From: Saccharospirillaceae bacterium
GTDB taxonomy: Bacteria; Pseudomonadota; Gammaproteobacteria; Pseudomonadales; Oceanobacteraceae
Assembly: GCA_022448365.1 (NCBI GenBank)
Contig: JAKVCS010000001.1
Span: forward strand, 434,001 to 498,000
Reading direction: 5' to 3'
Length of the DNA stretch: 64,000 nucleotides
Shown one piece after another: positions 1 through 9,574 of this stretch; position 1 is the first letter of the stretch, and each line of letters begins with the position of its first letter. The notes beneath the pieces are model-generated. The model did no database searches and was not told the origin of the DNA. It worked only from the letters and a program-made list of their open reading frames with translations. The translations under genes and the position numbers were made by a program.

Positions 1-45
1 TTTATAACGCACATCCCCTGACAGACGACGTGATTGACGCCAGTC

Positions 46-2067
46 TTACGCTAGATATTGCTGTAATGCCTGGCGTAACGCGTCAAATTTAACCGGCTTG
101 GACAGATAGTCATTCATTCCGGCTTCTACACAGGCTTTTTTCTGTTCTGCCATCACATCCGCCGACAGTGCCAATACCGGCAAATCCAGATTCATCTCTC
201 GACGAATCTCGCGTGTCGCTTCAAGGCCATCCATTACCGGCATATGACAATCCATTAATACCAGATCAAAACGATCAGACTGCAGTTTCCGAAGCGCTTC
301 CTCACCGTTATCAGCAATGATGGTGTCACACCCCATCCGTTTCAGCATCTGACTGGCGACCTTCTGGTTAACCGGATTATCTTCTGCAAGAAGAATACGC
401 TTACCCTGCAATACACCCGTACCATCAGGTACGGGGCTGACTGTCCGAGAGTATGGGCTGATCACCTGTTGACGGTCATGATTCAACGCGATGTTTGTTA
501 ATAATTGTTCCAGATTTTTCTGGCCTATGGGCCAATCCCAATAAGCGCTTACACCATTTTTAAGCAGAACACTTGGGTCGAAATGAATGGTATCGGGATA
601 AGTCACGGCAATATGGATTTGCGCCCGTTGCAATATTTCCCAATCGTCCTGCAAAGACGCAAACAAGCGTTTCGACAGCACAAGAATGGCCGGAGATTCA
701 TTCTTAAGAGCATCCAACAAAGCGTTTTTATTAGAAAATTCTCGTTGTGGTGCACCCAACCCGCGCGCCACGGCAACCACGAGTGCCCGGTTAACACGCA
801 ATTCATCGGCAATCCAGATAGGTAATTCTGCAAAGGCCACTGTGCTGTCGGTATTAGCATCCGTTTCCTCACGACTGGCAACCTTCAGATGCAGATCGAG
901 CCAGAAATTCGAGCCCACCTCGGGTGAACTGATCACACCCACTTTGCCACTCATCAACTGCGCTAAGCGACGGCTGATACTTAACCCAAGCCCCGTACCG
1001 CCTGCCATTGTCGAGAGTTTTCCATGAGCAAAGGTGTATTCATCAAACAAATGCATCGCCTTGGATGCTTCGATCCCAATTCCAGTGTCTTCCACCGAAA
1101 AACGCAGATGAACGGTTTCTCCGCGACGAGCAACGACCACCAGACGCAATAACACGTGTCCTTGATTGGTAAATTTGATCGCATTGGTCAGAAAGTTCAT
1201 CAGGATCTGGCGGATTCGTACCGCATCACCGACCAGGACTTCAGGAATGCCATCTTCGACAAATGACTGCAACGCCAGCGACTTCTCTTTGGCTTTGGCT
1301 GAAACCATACGTAAAACGTCATCCGCCATGGCACGAACATTAAACGCTTCCTCTTCGATGGTGAGCTTTTCTGCTTCGATTTTAGAAATATCGAGGATAT
1401 CGTTGATTACCGCTAACAGGTGATCAGAAGATGATTGAATGACTTTCAAAAAGCCAAGCTGTTCTTCGCTCAATGATGTCTGCTCCATCAGCGATACCAT
1501 ACCGAGCAAACCATTCATGGGTGTCCGGATTTCGTGACTCATACTGGCAAGAAACCGGCTCTTGGCCAGACTCGCCTGATCGGCATCATCACGCTCTTGC
1601 TCCAGTAGGTCTCTGGCTTTAATTTGTTCGGTAATGTCCGTACTGATTACCAACAGGCTCTGCAGCTCATTGTCGACCACCACCGGCACCAACTGATTCG
1701 ACAACAACACTCTGCCACCGCCAGGCACCGGGACACTCATTTCGTACGATTGCGGTTGATGGCTTTCAACCGCGCTTCTCAGGCGAGCGAGAAAAGCTTG
1801 GGCAAATTCAGGGGAAAGATGCTCAGTGCTCAGGGTACCGATCAGATTCTCACGTTCGTAACCATTGAGTATGTGATTAACATCAAGGATGCGACCGGCT
1901 GAATCGATTTCAGTGACAATATCGGGAAGATGTTTCCAAAGCAGGGCAAAACGCTGACGCTCTTTATTAACCTGCTCAAGTTCTCTGCGGGCTCTTTGCA
2001 AGAACCCGGCAATGAAGACACACAAAAGCGCAATCAACAATGTTGACAATTGCCAGATCAGTTCCAT
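46..2067 (-). CDS. Hybrid sensor histidine kinase (PAS-HisKA-HATPase-REC)
   Basis: Membrane-anchored signalling kinase of 673 aa. One N-terminal transmembrane segment (about residues 5-24) is followed by a short linker and a PAS domain (about 40-150) ending in the usual DITEQ-type segment. The HisKA domain has the H-box SHEIRTPMNG with the phospho-accepting His near residue 178. A HATPase domain follows with N-, G1- and G2-box features (DTGIG, GTGLGLSI). A degenerate stretch (about 400-545) precedes a C-terminal receiver with acidic pocket, phospho-acceptor Asp near 606 (LVLMDCHMP) and the conserved Lys (LSKP). No periplasmic sensor domain is present, so input is probably cytoplasmic through PAS. 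It lies 48 bp downstream of an HTH/receiver-like gene on the same strand, and the two may be co-transcribed. The signal and the output partner cannot be read from sequence. Confidence 0.93.
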   Translation of the reverse strand: MELIWQLSTLLIALLCVFIAGFLQRARRELEQVNKERQRFALLWKHLPDIVTEIDSAGRILDVNHILNGYERENLIGTLSTEHLSPEFAQAFLARLRSAVESHQPQSYEMSVPVPGGGRVLLSNQLVPVVVDNELQSLLVISTDITEQIKARDLLEQERDDADQASLAKSRFLASMSHEIRTPMNGLLGMVSLMEQTSLSEEQLGFLKVIQSSSDHLLAVINDILDISKIEAEKLTIEEEAFNVRAMADDVLRMVSAKAKEKSLALQSFVEDGIPEVLVGDAVRIRQILMNFLTNAIKFTNQGHVLLRLVVVARRGETVHLRFSVEDTGIGIEASKAMHLFDEYTFAHGKLSTMAGGTGLGLSISRRLAQLMSGKVGVISSPEVGSNFWLDLHLKVASREETDANTDSTVAFAELPIWIADELRVNRALVVAVARGLGAPQREFSNKNALLDALKNESPAILVLSKRLFASLQDDWEILQRAQIHIAVTYPDTIHFDPSVLLKNGVSAYWDWPIGQKNLEQLLTNIALNHDRQQVISPYSRTVSPVPDGTGVLQGKRILLAEDNPVNQKVASQMLKRMGCDTIIADNGEEALRKLQSDRFDLVLMDCHMPVMDGLEATREIRREMNLDLPVLALSADVMAEQKKACVEAGMNDYLSKPVKFDALRQALQQYLA

Positions 2068-2115
2068 TGCTTCGGCCTCATGTCATTGATCACGCACAGC
2101 CAGAGTATTGGCTAC

Positions 2116-2661
2116 TCAGGCAGCGACGTCGCTGGTTAATCCATTAATCAGCTCCTGCTGATCATGGGGCCAGCTATAGTACATCCAACTGTGACTGTTT
2201 GCCGCTTCTTTATTGGTCGGAACATCAAAGCACAGGCACATAATGTCCCGCCCTTCGACGTCTTTGATGACTTTTTCAACCGAATGCCGATCTCGGTCAG
2301 CGGTTACCGCAATGGCTCCGGGTTGATGCTGGGCAATCTGGTAGCCAAACTGAACCGGATCGGAAGTGACAATGACATCCCACCCGGCACGGCGAACAAC
2401 CGATGCTATTTCAATCGACTTTTCATTGGATTCTGACAACAGCAACAGGGTTTTACCGCCCATCATCAAATCATCAGGGACCGGCATGTTATTGCCTTTG
2501 AGAAAACTCACGAAACTGTCGACCGGGATCCGGTTATCACCGCGCCCCGGAAGCTTGTAAGCATCCAGGTGACCACGCTCAATCCAGCGAATGACGGTCC
2601 GGAAATTAACGCCACAATATTTGGCGACCTCTCCGGTTGTTAAAGCTTGTTTATCCCTCAC
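2116..2661 (-). CDS. HTH (excisionase/MerR-like) protein with receiver-like C-terminus
   Basis: 181 aa. The N-terminal 60 residues form a winged helix-turn-helix of the excisionase/helix_turn_helix_17 type (LTTGEVAKYCGV, RWIERGHLDAYKLPGRG, then R-I-P-V). The remaining 120 residues alternate hydrophobic strands and helices like a response-regulator receiver (KTLLLLSES, WDVIVTSDP, GAIAVTADRD, IMCLCFDVP). No convincing phospho-acceptor Asp sits at the end of the third strand, so this is probably a pseudo-receiver. It is encoded upstream of the hybrid kinase on the same strand, so a role in that pathway is plausible but inferred. Similar HTH plus receiver-like proteins occur in marine Gammaproteobacteria. 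The DNA target is unknown. Confidence 0.8.
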   Translation of the reverse strand: MRDKQALTTGEVAKYCGVNFRTVIRWIERGHLDAYKLPGRGDNRIPVDSFVSFLKGNNMPVPDDLMMGGKTLLLLSESNEKSIEIASVVRRAGWDVIVTSDPVQFGYQIAQHQPGAIAVTADRDRHSVEKVIKDVEGRDIMCLCFDVPTNKEAANSHSWMYYSWPHDQQELINGLTSDVAA

Positions 2662-2909
2662 TGCGCACTCTCAATTTCTGCATGACTCTTAAAGCAAGTA
2701 TAGATAGCCCTGAGGCTTTTCAAGGAGAAAAAACGTAAATAGAAAAAGGGATATAAAAAAGCTGGCTTCAGTAGCGTTTTAAACTGAAGGATTTTCGCAA
2801 GCGGTTGCATTCTTTTACAAAGCGCTACATTTTACCGGTGACAATAAGAACAGCAGGCTCAGATAAAGCCTAGTCTTAAATAAAAGCAAGCGGATCAGTG
2901 AGGTGATCT

Positions 2910-4742
2910 ATGCAGTGGAATTTGTTGCTAGTGGATGATGAAGTCGGCATTTTGCAGGCTATTCGCCGCATGCTGAGACCGGAACAATATACTTTGTTCG
3001 AGGCAGGTAACACCGCTGAAGCGATGGAAATCCTGCAAGAGCAAGATATTCATCTGATGATTACCGATTTTAAAATGCCGGGGGGCGATGGTCTGAGTCT
3101 GTGTCGTAAGGTGCGTCAGATATCCCCGGCAACCTACCGTATTTTGCTGTCAGGACAGGTGGATTATCCGGAATTACAACAAGCCTGGCGTGACGGTGAC
3201 GTTCACCGCTTTGTCGCTAAGCCCTGGGACAATCTGCTGTTGACCAGCGACATCAAAGAGGGGCTAAAACAACATCACCTGTTGCGCAAAGCCCAGCTAC
3301 TGCGCCATACGATCCAGGATGAGCAGCCGCTGCTGCTGACTGATGTTAATTGGATTGTGCGCCTGGTAAACCGTCCAATGTGTGAAGCACTGGGGTTAAA
3401 CGAACAACAGCTGACCGGTAAAAATCTGTTTGCACCTCATATTTCAGCCATGCCGGTTGAATTAGAAACGGAAGTGACGCTGCAGGTTGAGGCAGATCAT
3501 TCATGGCTCGGCTTTTTTAATTTTCTGCAAAAGGACCAACAGAAGGTCCCGAGCTGGATGACGGTCACTTCCGTAAGCGACCAATTCCGGGTCTGCCTGT
3601 GTCGCTTTGTTGGCGACGATATCAGCCCACCATCGGATTTCAAGGATGAACTGAAACGTTACTCCGGTAGCCATCACCTCAACCGCCTGGAGCGTGATGC
3701 TCATGATTCCGATGATACTCTCGAGTTACTGGTCGTCAGTTTTGACCCCCAACAGGTTGATAACAAAGACTTGTCTTCTATTTGTTACGAACGTCTGCAA
3801 GCTGCGACCAACGAGCAATTCGAAATTTACTCTCCTCAGTTGCATGTCTTCCTGATTCTGGTCCCGGCCCGCGAAGGTATTGCAATCGCCCAGCAGCGCC
3901 ACATAAGCGATGATTTCCAAGACCCGATCAAATTCCGTGGCGAACGTCTGATCGTTCAACCTGGTGTCGTTATCGAACAAAAACGAGACGACCGACTCAA
4001 TTGGGACGAATGGTTGCGTCAGAGGCTGGGGTTGATTCCGGAGGCAATGCAACAGGAGCCGCAAAAGCCAGCGTTGCGACTGAGCGAAGCGGCCAAAGCA
4101 ACCTCACCGGCAGCGCCAGAACACCAGGCACTGCTGTTGTTTAGTCAACGCGGAGAGCTGGTTGCACTGAAGCCTGTTCAGAACAGCAGTGATACGGAAC
4201 ATTGGAGCGACTGGCTGACCACGATGAATACCGCCTGGAGGGCCAGCTACCCTGGACATATGACCGTCATTTTTGACGCTCAGGGGGCTTCTCTCGAACA
4301 CTGCCGTGCCTACCTTGATGCCATAGGGCATTTCAATATCGAGCATGACCTTCGCAGTATTGTGATCCTCGATGAAAACCAGCTTCTATGTCAGGACAAC
4401 GATGAACAGGTGTTGCGATCGGAGCTTCATCAAGCCAACTGTCAGCTGTTTATGGCCAACTTTGGACGCAGCTTTCTAAACTCGCGCCAGGTGCTCTCGC
4501 TGCCTATTCAAGGGGTAATGCTGGCGCCAGAGTTTTTATCAAACATGCGGCACAGTAAATCACTACCGCAAAGCCGGCGCCTGTTGCACCGTATCCATGA
4601 TCATGATCTGCTGATTTACGCTCCGGAAATCAATGTCACTGAGAGCCTGGCTGCCGCCCATCAGAGCAATGTTGACTGGCTCAGTGGTGATGTATTGTCT
4701 CGTCCACTGAGTGCCGACCAACTGCATTGGTTTGCGCAATAA
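2910..4742 (+). CDS. Response regulator with degenerate GGDEF and EAL-like domains
   Basis: 610 aa. An intact receiver (1-120) has the acidic pair at D9-D10, phospho-acceptor D53 (ITDFKMP) and conserved Lys near 104 in the FVAKPW context typical of RpfG-like receivers. A PAS-like segment (about 130-235) follows. Residues about 265-370 have the strand-helix spacing of a GGDEF domain (opening LELLVVSFD) without a GG(D/E)EF signature. Residues about 410-610 resemble an EAL domain in layout: FMANFGRSF where active enzymes have DDFGTGY, a GVE-like stretch near the end and SGDVLSRPL in place of QGYLFSRPL. The catalytic EAL and metal ligands are absent. I infer a phosphorylation-controlled binding protein rather than an active cyclic-di-GMP enzyme. 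Start supported by a GAGGTGA ribosome binding site. Confidence 0.85.
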   Translation: MQWNLLLVDDEVGILQAIRRMLRPEQYTLFEAGNTAEAMEILQEQDIHLMITDFKMPGGDGLSLCRKVRQISPATYRILLSGQVDYPELQQAWRDGDVHRFVAKPWDNLLLTSDIKEGLKQHHLLRKAQLLRHTIQDEQPLLLTDVNWIVRLVNRPMCEALGLNEQQLTGKNLFAPHISAMPVELETEVTLQVEADHSWLGFFNFLQKDQQKVPSWMTVTSVSDQFRVCLCRFVGDDISPPSDFKDELKRYSGSHHLNRLERDAHDSDDTLELLVVSFDPQQVDNKDLSSICYERLQAATNEQFEIYSPQLHVFLILVPAREGIAIAQQRHISDDFQDPIKFRGERLIVQPGVVIEQKRDDRLNWDEWLRQRLGLIPEAMQQEPQKPALRLSEAAKATSPAAPEHQALLLFSQRGELVALKPVQNSSDTEHWSDWLTTMNTAWRASYPGHMTVIFDAQGASLEHCRAYLDAIGHFNIEHDLRSIVILDENQLLCQDNDEQVLRSELHQANCQLFMANFGRSFLNSRQVLSLPIQGVMLAPEFLSNMRHSKSLPQSRRLLHRIHDHDLLIYAPEINVTESLAAAHQSNVDWLSGDVLSRPLSADQLHWFAQ

Positions 4743-4887
4743 ACCAATAGTTGCATGGGCTCTGGCTGAATGTCTGCGCCCTAACACTTTCCGACACGTT
4801 AGCTCTTCTCATTAGCACCTGCTGCGTTATGATAGTCGGCCTTAACAGCCGCTCAGGGCGGCTATGTGTTGTATCAGGAGCCCGTTA

Positions 4888-5148
4888 GTGAACAAAGATC
4901 AAGCCTACCACCAGATTGCCTTAGCCTGTCTGAAATCCCTGCGCGAATCGAATGCTGCTAACAGTAAAGATCAGGCACAGGAACTGTATGACGCAATTGA
5001 TGAAGGCTTTCAAAACCAGTTTGCTCTGGTAATGGCGGAACTTGAAGATGCCAAACAGCGTCTCAGCCTGATCAACCAACTCGACCCGAAGCAGCATTCT
5101 CTGGCCGATGCACAGGCCATCATTAATGCCCAGGGAACGGCGCACTGA
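4888..5148 (+). CDS. Small hypothetical protein
   Basis: 86 aa, soluble, rich in Gln, Ala, Leu and Asp, predicted mostly helical; no recognised domain. I chose the GTG at 4888 because an AGGAG ribosome binding site ends seven bases before it. An in-frame ATG at 4864 has no such site and would sit at the edge of a GC-rich hairpin (arms AGCCGC at 4847-4852 and GCGGCT at 4858-4863). That hairpin could be part of the 5' leader. The stop codon is 40 bp before the M16 peptidase gene, so the two could share a transcript. Function unknown. Confidence 0.7.
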   Translation: MNKDQAYHQIALACLKSLRESNAANSKDQAQELYDAIDEGFQNQFALVMAELEDAKQRLSLINQLDPKQHSLADAQAIINAQGTAH

Positions 5149-5188
5149 TCGCCTAATAAATATCACAGCGTAATTCACAGGAGCTGAT

Positions 5189-8041
5189 ATGCTGTCACCC
5201 CGTTATTGGACCTTTCTACTCATCGTCTTTGCAGCGATCGTCTTTTCTATGTACAAAAAACTGAACCAGCCAGATCTAATCGTTAGTCCATCGGATGCCT
5301 ACGATTATCGTTATCTCGAGCTGGATAACGGCTTGCGCACATTATTAGTACAAACGCCGGATTCAGAAAAAGCCGCTGCAGCCGTGTCCGTCGAAGTCGG
5401 GAGCGGCGATGACCCTAAAGGCCGCGAGGGTCTGGCGCACTTCCTTGAGCATATGCTGTTTCTTGGTACCGAGCCATTTCCCGATGCCGGTGAGTATCAG
5501 GCCTATATTTCCCGTAATGGTGGCTCACACAACGCCTTTACAGCTTATGGTCAGACGACCTACTTCTTCGACATCAATAACCGAGACATGAAAGGTGCAC
5601 TGGATCGTTTTGCACCTTTCTTTATTTCTCCGACGTTTGATGAACAGTTTGTTGAACGGGAAAAAAATGCCGTTCATGCGGAGTATAAGTCAAAATACAA
5701 AGACGATTTCCGTCGCGTCTACTCTGCTGAAAAACAGGCAATGAATCCTGAGCATCCTCTGGCTTCTTTTGCCACCGGCAATCTGGATACCCTATCCGAT
5801 CGCGAAGGCAGTAAAATCCGTGATGAATTATTAAAGTTTTATGCAGAACACTATTCATCAGACCGAATGACGTTGGTTCTTGCCGGCAATTACTCACTTG
5901 ACCAGTTAGAGCAATGGGCTGTTTCCCATTTCTCCGATGTTCCAAAACGTGAGACTCAACCGGTGAAGTCCAAAGCACCGTTGTTCACTGAAGGCCAGTT
6001 ACCGCTGGATATGAATATCGAACCGGTAAAGGAAATCCGTCGCCTGCAATTCACTTTCCCGCTACCACCATCAAAACACCTCTATGAATTTAAACCGATT
6101 CAGGTCATCAGTAATTTGCTTGGTCATGAAGGGGAAGGCAGTCTGCTGGAGTTTCTGAAAGACAAAGGCTGGGCCGAAAGTTTAAGCGCTGGCCGCTCTT
6201 TTGCGACAGATAATGAAACTACGATGGTGGTGCAGATCAGTCTGACAAAAAAAGGCTTGTTGCACACAGAGCAAGTTACCCAAGCGTTGATGCACTATAT
6301 CGACTTGCTGAAAGACAAGCCGTTACCGGGTTACTTGATTGAAGAACAGGCTCAATTAAGCGAACTGGCCTTTCGGTTCCAGGAAAAAAGCCGTTTATCG
6401 GATTATGTAGTGCGCCTGAGCAGCAATTTGTTGGTTTACCCGGCCCACGACAGCATCTACGGTGATTACAAGTGGCAGACTATCAGTCAGCCAACATTAA
6501 AACCATTCCTTGATGCTCTGAATTCAGACAATATGTTGCGAACCCTGATTGCACCGAATGTTGCAACGGATATTCAGGACCCTTGGTACGAAACCAATAT
6601 TCGATTACGTCCTGGTCGTTACAGCCGCCAGGATACTGAGACAACCGGTCTTGATCAGATGCACTTACCGGATGCCAATCCGTTTGTGCCGGAAAACTTC
6701 GAGCTGATTAGTGCGGCGAATCAGACAATACCTCAAGCACTGATCGATGAAGCAAACCGCTCATTGTGGTACTACGCCGATACCGATTTTAAACAACCGA
6801 AAGCACATGTCAGAGTGTTGCTTGAACAATACGACATACAAAATTCGGCGCGTGAACGCGTTCTGGCACGTCTATACAGCCGCACCGTTAATGAAGCGCT
6901 GAATACCTATAGCTACCCAGCCTATCTGGCCGGTTTAAGTTACAACCTGAGTACTACCGGCCAGGGTCTGCTGCTGCATATTGGCGGTTATCAGGATAAG
7001 TTACCGGAATTATTGAGCCGCATTCTGACAGAAATGCAAACGATTGAACTGGATGAGGATGCGTTCGTTCGCTACAAAAATTCGCTGCAGCGCGCATTGG
7101 AGAATCAGTTAAAAGGCAAACCGTATCACCGCACACTGGAGGAATTGAAGCACTGGTTGTATGAGCCAAGTTTTAATCAGCAACAGCTGCTAGCTGAGCT
7201 TGCATCGGTTGAACGCCAGGACGTATTAACGTTTGCTGAAAATTTCCACAAAAAGCTGGCTCAGGAAATTTATATTCACGGGAACCTGAACGAACAGCAG
7301 GCACATGATATGGCGGCGATGGTGAATCAGTATTTCCCGGCTAACAACCAACAATTATCTCCGGCAGAACTGCTACAGGCGCCGATTGGTCTGTTCCAGC
7401 AACAACTGCAGCTCGATCATCAGGATAATGCCTTTACTCTGTATATTCAGGGGAGTGACAGCAGCGATCGCAGCCGCGCCAGCTTCAGTCTGTTGGGGCA
7501 AATTTTATCGGCGCCGTATTATCAGTATATGCGCACCGAACAACAGTTGGGCTACATCGTATTTGCGACTCCTTATCCACAACAAACGGTGCCCGCACTG
7601 GCTTTCATTGTTCAGTCTCCGGAAACGGCACCGCAGCAGTTATTGCAGCATAGTGAAACTTTTTTCAAACAATATGAAGAAAAGTTAGCAGCATTAACAC
7701 CGGATGAGTTTGCCAGCTTTAAGCAGGGATTAGTCAATCTGTTATTGGAAAAACCGAAAAATCTGGCAGAAAAAGCCAGTCGTTTCTGGCGCGAACTGAA
7801 TCAACACCGTTATCAATTCAATACCATGGAGTCGATTGCTAAAGAAGTTGAAACGCTGACGCTGGATGAGATAACTACGCTGTATAAAAAAGCGATCAGT
7901 GAAAAGCAGCATCCATGGCTGATGATGGTTCAGGGTGGCGAATTGCAGGATGTCGCGCAGTTGTCTGAGATCGAACGCAATGAGCTGGCACGTTTTACTC
8001 TGCCCACAGCGGTTAAAAAATCAGCAGCCGATAAAAATTAA
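5189..8041 (+). CDS. Membrane-anchored M16 (pitrilysin/insulinase) zinc metallopeptidase
   Basis: 950 aa, the length of protease III. An N-terminal hydrophobic segment (about residues 6-21) without a clear cleavage site suggests a membrane-tethered periplasmic enzyme. The inverted zinc motif HFLEH covers residues 84-88 (H84, H88, catalytic E87), and the third ligand E165 in HAEYKSKY is 81 residues after H84, the pitrilysin spacing. The four-lobe arrangement of M16A peptidases fits the length, including a late R-Y-type substrate-binding region (EQQLGYIVFA). The family degrades small peptides and unfolded fragments in a closed chamber. A RBS (AGGAG) precedes the ATG. Possibly co-transcribed with the preceding small gene. 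Confidence 0.93.
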   Translation: MLSPRYWTFLLIVFAAIVFSMYKKLNQPDLIVSPSDAYDYRYLELDNGLRTLLVQTPDSEKAAAAVSVEVGSGDDPKGREGLAHFLEHMLFLGTEPFPDAGEYQAYISRNGGSHNAFTAYGQTTYFFDINNRDMKGALDRFAPFFISPTFDEQFVEREKNAVHAEYKSKYKDDFRRVYSAEKQAMNPEHPLASFATGNLDTLSDREGSKIRDELLKFYAEHYSSDRMTLVLAGNYSLDQLEQWAVSHFSDVPKRETQPVKSKAPLFTEGQLPLDMNIEPVKEIRRLQFTFPLPPSKHLYEFKPIQVISNLLGHEGEGSLLEFLKDKGWAESLSAGRSFATDNETTMVVQISLTKKGLLHTEQVTQALMHYIDLLKDKPLPGYLIEEQAQLSELAFRFQEKSRLSDYVVRLSSNLLVYPAHDSIYGDYKWQTISQPTLKPFLDALNSDNMLRTLIAPNVATDIQDPWYETNIRLRPGRYSRQDTETTGLDQMHLPDANPFVPENFELISAANQTIPQALIDEANRSLWYYADTDFKQPKAHVRVLLEQYDIQNSARERVLARLYSRTVNEALNTYSYPAYLAGLSYNLSTTGQGLLLHIGGYQDKLPELLSRILTEMQTIELDEDAFVRYKNSLQRALENQLKGKPYHRTLEELKHWLYEPSFNQQQLLAELASVERQDVLTFAENFHKKLAQEIYIHGNLNEQQAHDMAAMVNQYFPANNQQLSPAELLQAPIGLFQQQLQLDHQDNAFTLYIQGSDSSDRSRASFSLLGQILSAPYYQYMRTEQQLGYIVFATPYPQQTVPALAFIVQSPETAPQQLLQHSETFFKQYEEKLAALTPDEFASFKQGLVNLLLEKPKNLAEKASRFWRELNQHRYQFNTMESIAKEVETLTLDEITTLYKKAISEKQHPWLMMVQGGELQDVAQLSEIERNELARFTLPTAVKKSAADKN

Positions 8042-8058
8042 CCTTTTGTCATTACCTC

Positions 8059-8101
8059 TTCCGGCAAACCTGAACTGCTTCCAAGTACCGGTTTGTCGGA
8101 A
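8059..8101 (+). terminator. Inverted repeat after the M16 peptidase gene
   Basis: Twelve-base arms (TTCCGGCAAACC and GGTTTGTCGGAA, one G-U pair) around a 19-base loop lie 18 bp after the stop codon. Only a weak T-rich tract follows, so this may be a Rho-assisted terminator or 3' end stabiliser. The rest of the 8042-8337 interval shows no further gene or clear signal. Confidence 0.45.
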
Positions 8102-8337
8102 ATTTATTCCTCGCTCAACCCCCTCAGCCGCTGATCTGCCATGATGGCTGTATCGAATAGTGTCATCGTTTTGGTGGCACCAATATCGATTGATGATCTG
8201 CGATGTAATCTGTTGAATCCGGCACCTTCGAACCTATCGACAGAGCTTTGATGGCTCTACAATCCATAGGGAAATTGTTAGCGATGCCAGTGACAGCAGG
8301 CATCAGAGGGACACCACAATCCAACAGGGAAATCAGC

Positions 8338-9108
8338 ATGACACAAACCGCATTTATTACCGGTGCCGCTTCCGGTATTGGTAAAGCCACAGCAGAAGCT
8401 TTGTATCACCGTGGCTGGTCACTGGCATTGGCAGATATCAACCTGGTTGCTCTGCAGCAACAAACTGAGGATTGGGATCAACAACGGGTTTGTTGCTACG
8501 CATTGGATGTGACCAATATCGATCAATGCCAGCAAAGCGTCAATGAATTTGTTCAACAGCACGGCCAACAACTGAATCTGTTGCTTAATAGCGCCGGTAT
8601 TTTGCAAATAGATCGCTTCGAAGAAATCAGCAACCAGCGGCATCAGCAGATTATCAATATTAACGTAACGGGCGTGATTAACTGCTGCCAGGCCGCCTTT
8701 CCTTATCTCAAGCACACCGAAAATGCCGTGGTGATTAATATGAGCTCAGCTTCGGCAACCTATGGTGTTCCTATGCTGGCTTCTTATTCGGCATCCAAAT
8801 TTGCGGTCCGTGGCCTCACCGAAGGCTTGAGAATCGAATGGGAAGAGCACGGTATTAAAGTCTGTGATGTGATGCCACCGTTTGTGAATACGCATATGCT
8901 GCAATCGCAACAAAGCTCAGCGCCGGTATTGGAGAAACTGGGTGTACATATCGGTGCCAACGACGTCGTATCGGAAATTCTCAAGCAAATTGAACAACCA
9001 AAAACCCACCGTGCCGTTAGCCTGCAGTTCAAAGTTGCCTACTTCTTCAGCGAACTGCTACCAACGCGTATCACTGGCGGAATTATGCGATTATTGCATC
9101 GAGGCTGA
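8338..9108 (+). CDS. Short-chain dehydrogenase/reductase (SDR)
   Basis: 256 aa classical SDR. The cofactor loop is TGAASGIGKA near residue 8; the NAG-like motif reads NSAG, and the catalytic Ser-Tyr-Lys are visible (MSSASATYG, then YSASKFA). An Asp after the second strand (ADIN) suggests NAD(H) preference. The C-terminal third (about 190-256) has the hydrophobic tail common in SDRs acting on lipids or steroids. I chose the ATG at 8338 because AGGGA ends seven bases upstream and the Rossmann fold starts immediately; a longer reading to 8248 adds residues unlike the family. The substrate is not determinable. The gene stands alone and ends at a terminator. Confidence 0.9.
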   Translation: MTQTAFITGAASGIGKATAEALYHRGWSLALADINLVALQQQTEDWDQQRVCCYALDVTNIDQCQQSVNEFVQQHGQQLNLLLNSAGILQIDRFEEISNQRHQQIININVTGVINCCQAAFPYLKHTENAVVINMSSASATYGVPMLASYSASKFAVRGLTEGLRIEWEEHGIKVCDVMPPFVNTHMLQSQQSSAPVLEKLGVHIGANDVVSEILKQIEQPKTHRAVSLQFKVAYFFSELLPTRITGGIMRLLHRG

Positions 9109-9121
9109 CGATCACAGCAGC

Positions 9122-9154
9122 GCATAGGACTATCAATCCTATGCTCTTTTCTTT
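9122..9154 (+). terminator. Intrinsic terminator after the SDR gene
   Basis: Perfect eight-base arms GCATAGGA (9122-9129) and TCCTATGC (9137-9144) with a seven-base loop are followed by a T-rich tract (TCTTTTCTTT) on the plus strand. Confidence 0.75.
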
Positions 9155-9162
9155 ACCTGAAA

Positions 9163-9480
9163 TTATTCTTCCGGTGGCTGAGTGTTTGGCGGATTAATAT
9201 CCAGCAGGAAATGCCCGTAAACACATTTTCCACCGAGATCAATCACGATCACCATCGCCAGACCTTTGTATTGGCTATTGATCAGAATATGTTCATATTC
9301 ATCACCCATGCGATATACATGACTGACCTGCCCCTCGCGACAGTCTGCCACTCCGAAATCCTCAGAAGGAATGGCTTCGACATAGGCCCAGAAGTCCATA
9401 GGCGGTTCTCCACCTTCAACTCGCTTTGGCTCACTGCGGGTAGCATCAAATTCGGCTTTGCTTAATAAACGGGTTTGCAT
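9163..9480 (-). CDS. Hypothetical protein
   Basis: 105 aa, acidic, soluble, no signal peptide and no recognised domain. The central part (GDEYEHILINSQYKG, then VIVIDL) looks like a small beta-rich fold, and the C-terminus is Pro-rich. It converges with the SDR gene and diverges from the bufferin operon, sharing a 164-bp intergenic stretch with it. The codon pattern resembles neighbouring genes. I do not recognise the family. Confidence 0.65.
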   Translation of the reverse strand: MQTRLLSKAEFDATRSEPKRVEGGEPPMDFWAYVEAIPSEDFGVADCREGQVSHVYRMGDEYEHILINSQYKGLAMVIVIDLGGKCVYGHFLLDINPPNTQPPEE

Positions 9481-9574
9481 ACGACACCTGAAACATTATT
9501 TGCCGGGCATTTTATGGCAGTCACACAAGGATGCAATCAAATCTGAAGTTCTTTCGTCCCTTATTCGAAGCCGT

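Noticed and set aside
1-45. Possible gene at the left edge
   Set aside because: Only 45 bases lie beyond the kinase stop; no frame or signal can be supported.
8248-8337. Longer N-terminus for the SDR gene
   Set aside because: The 30 added residues have no family similarity, while the ATG at 8338 has a good ribosome binding site.
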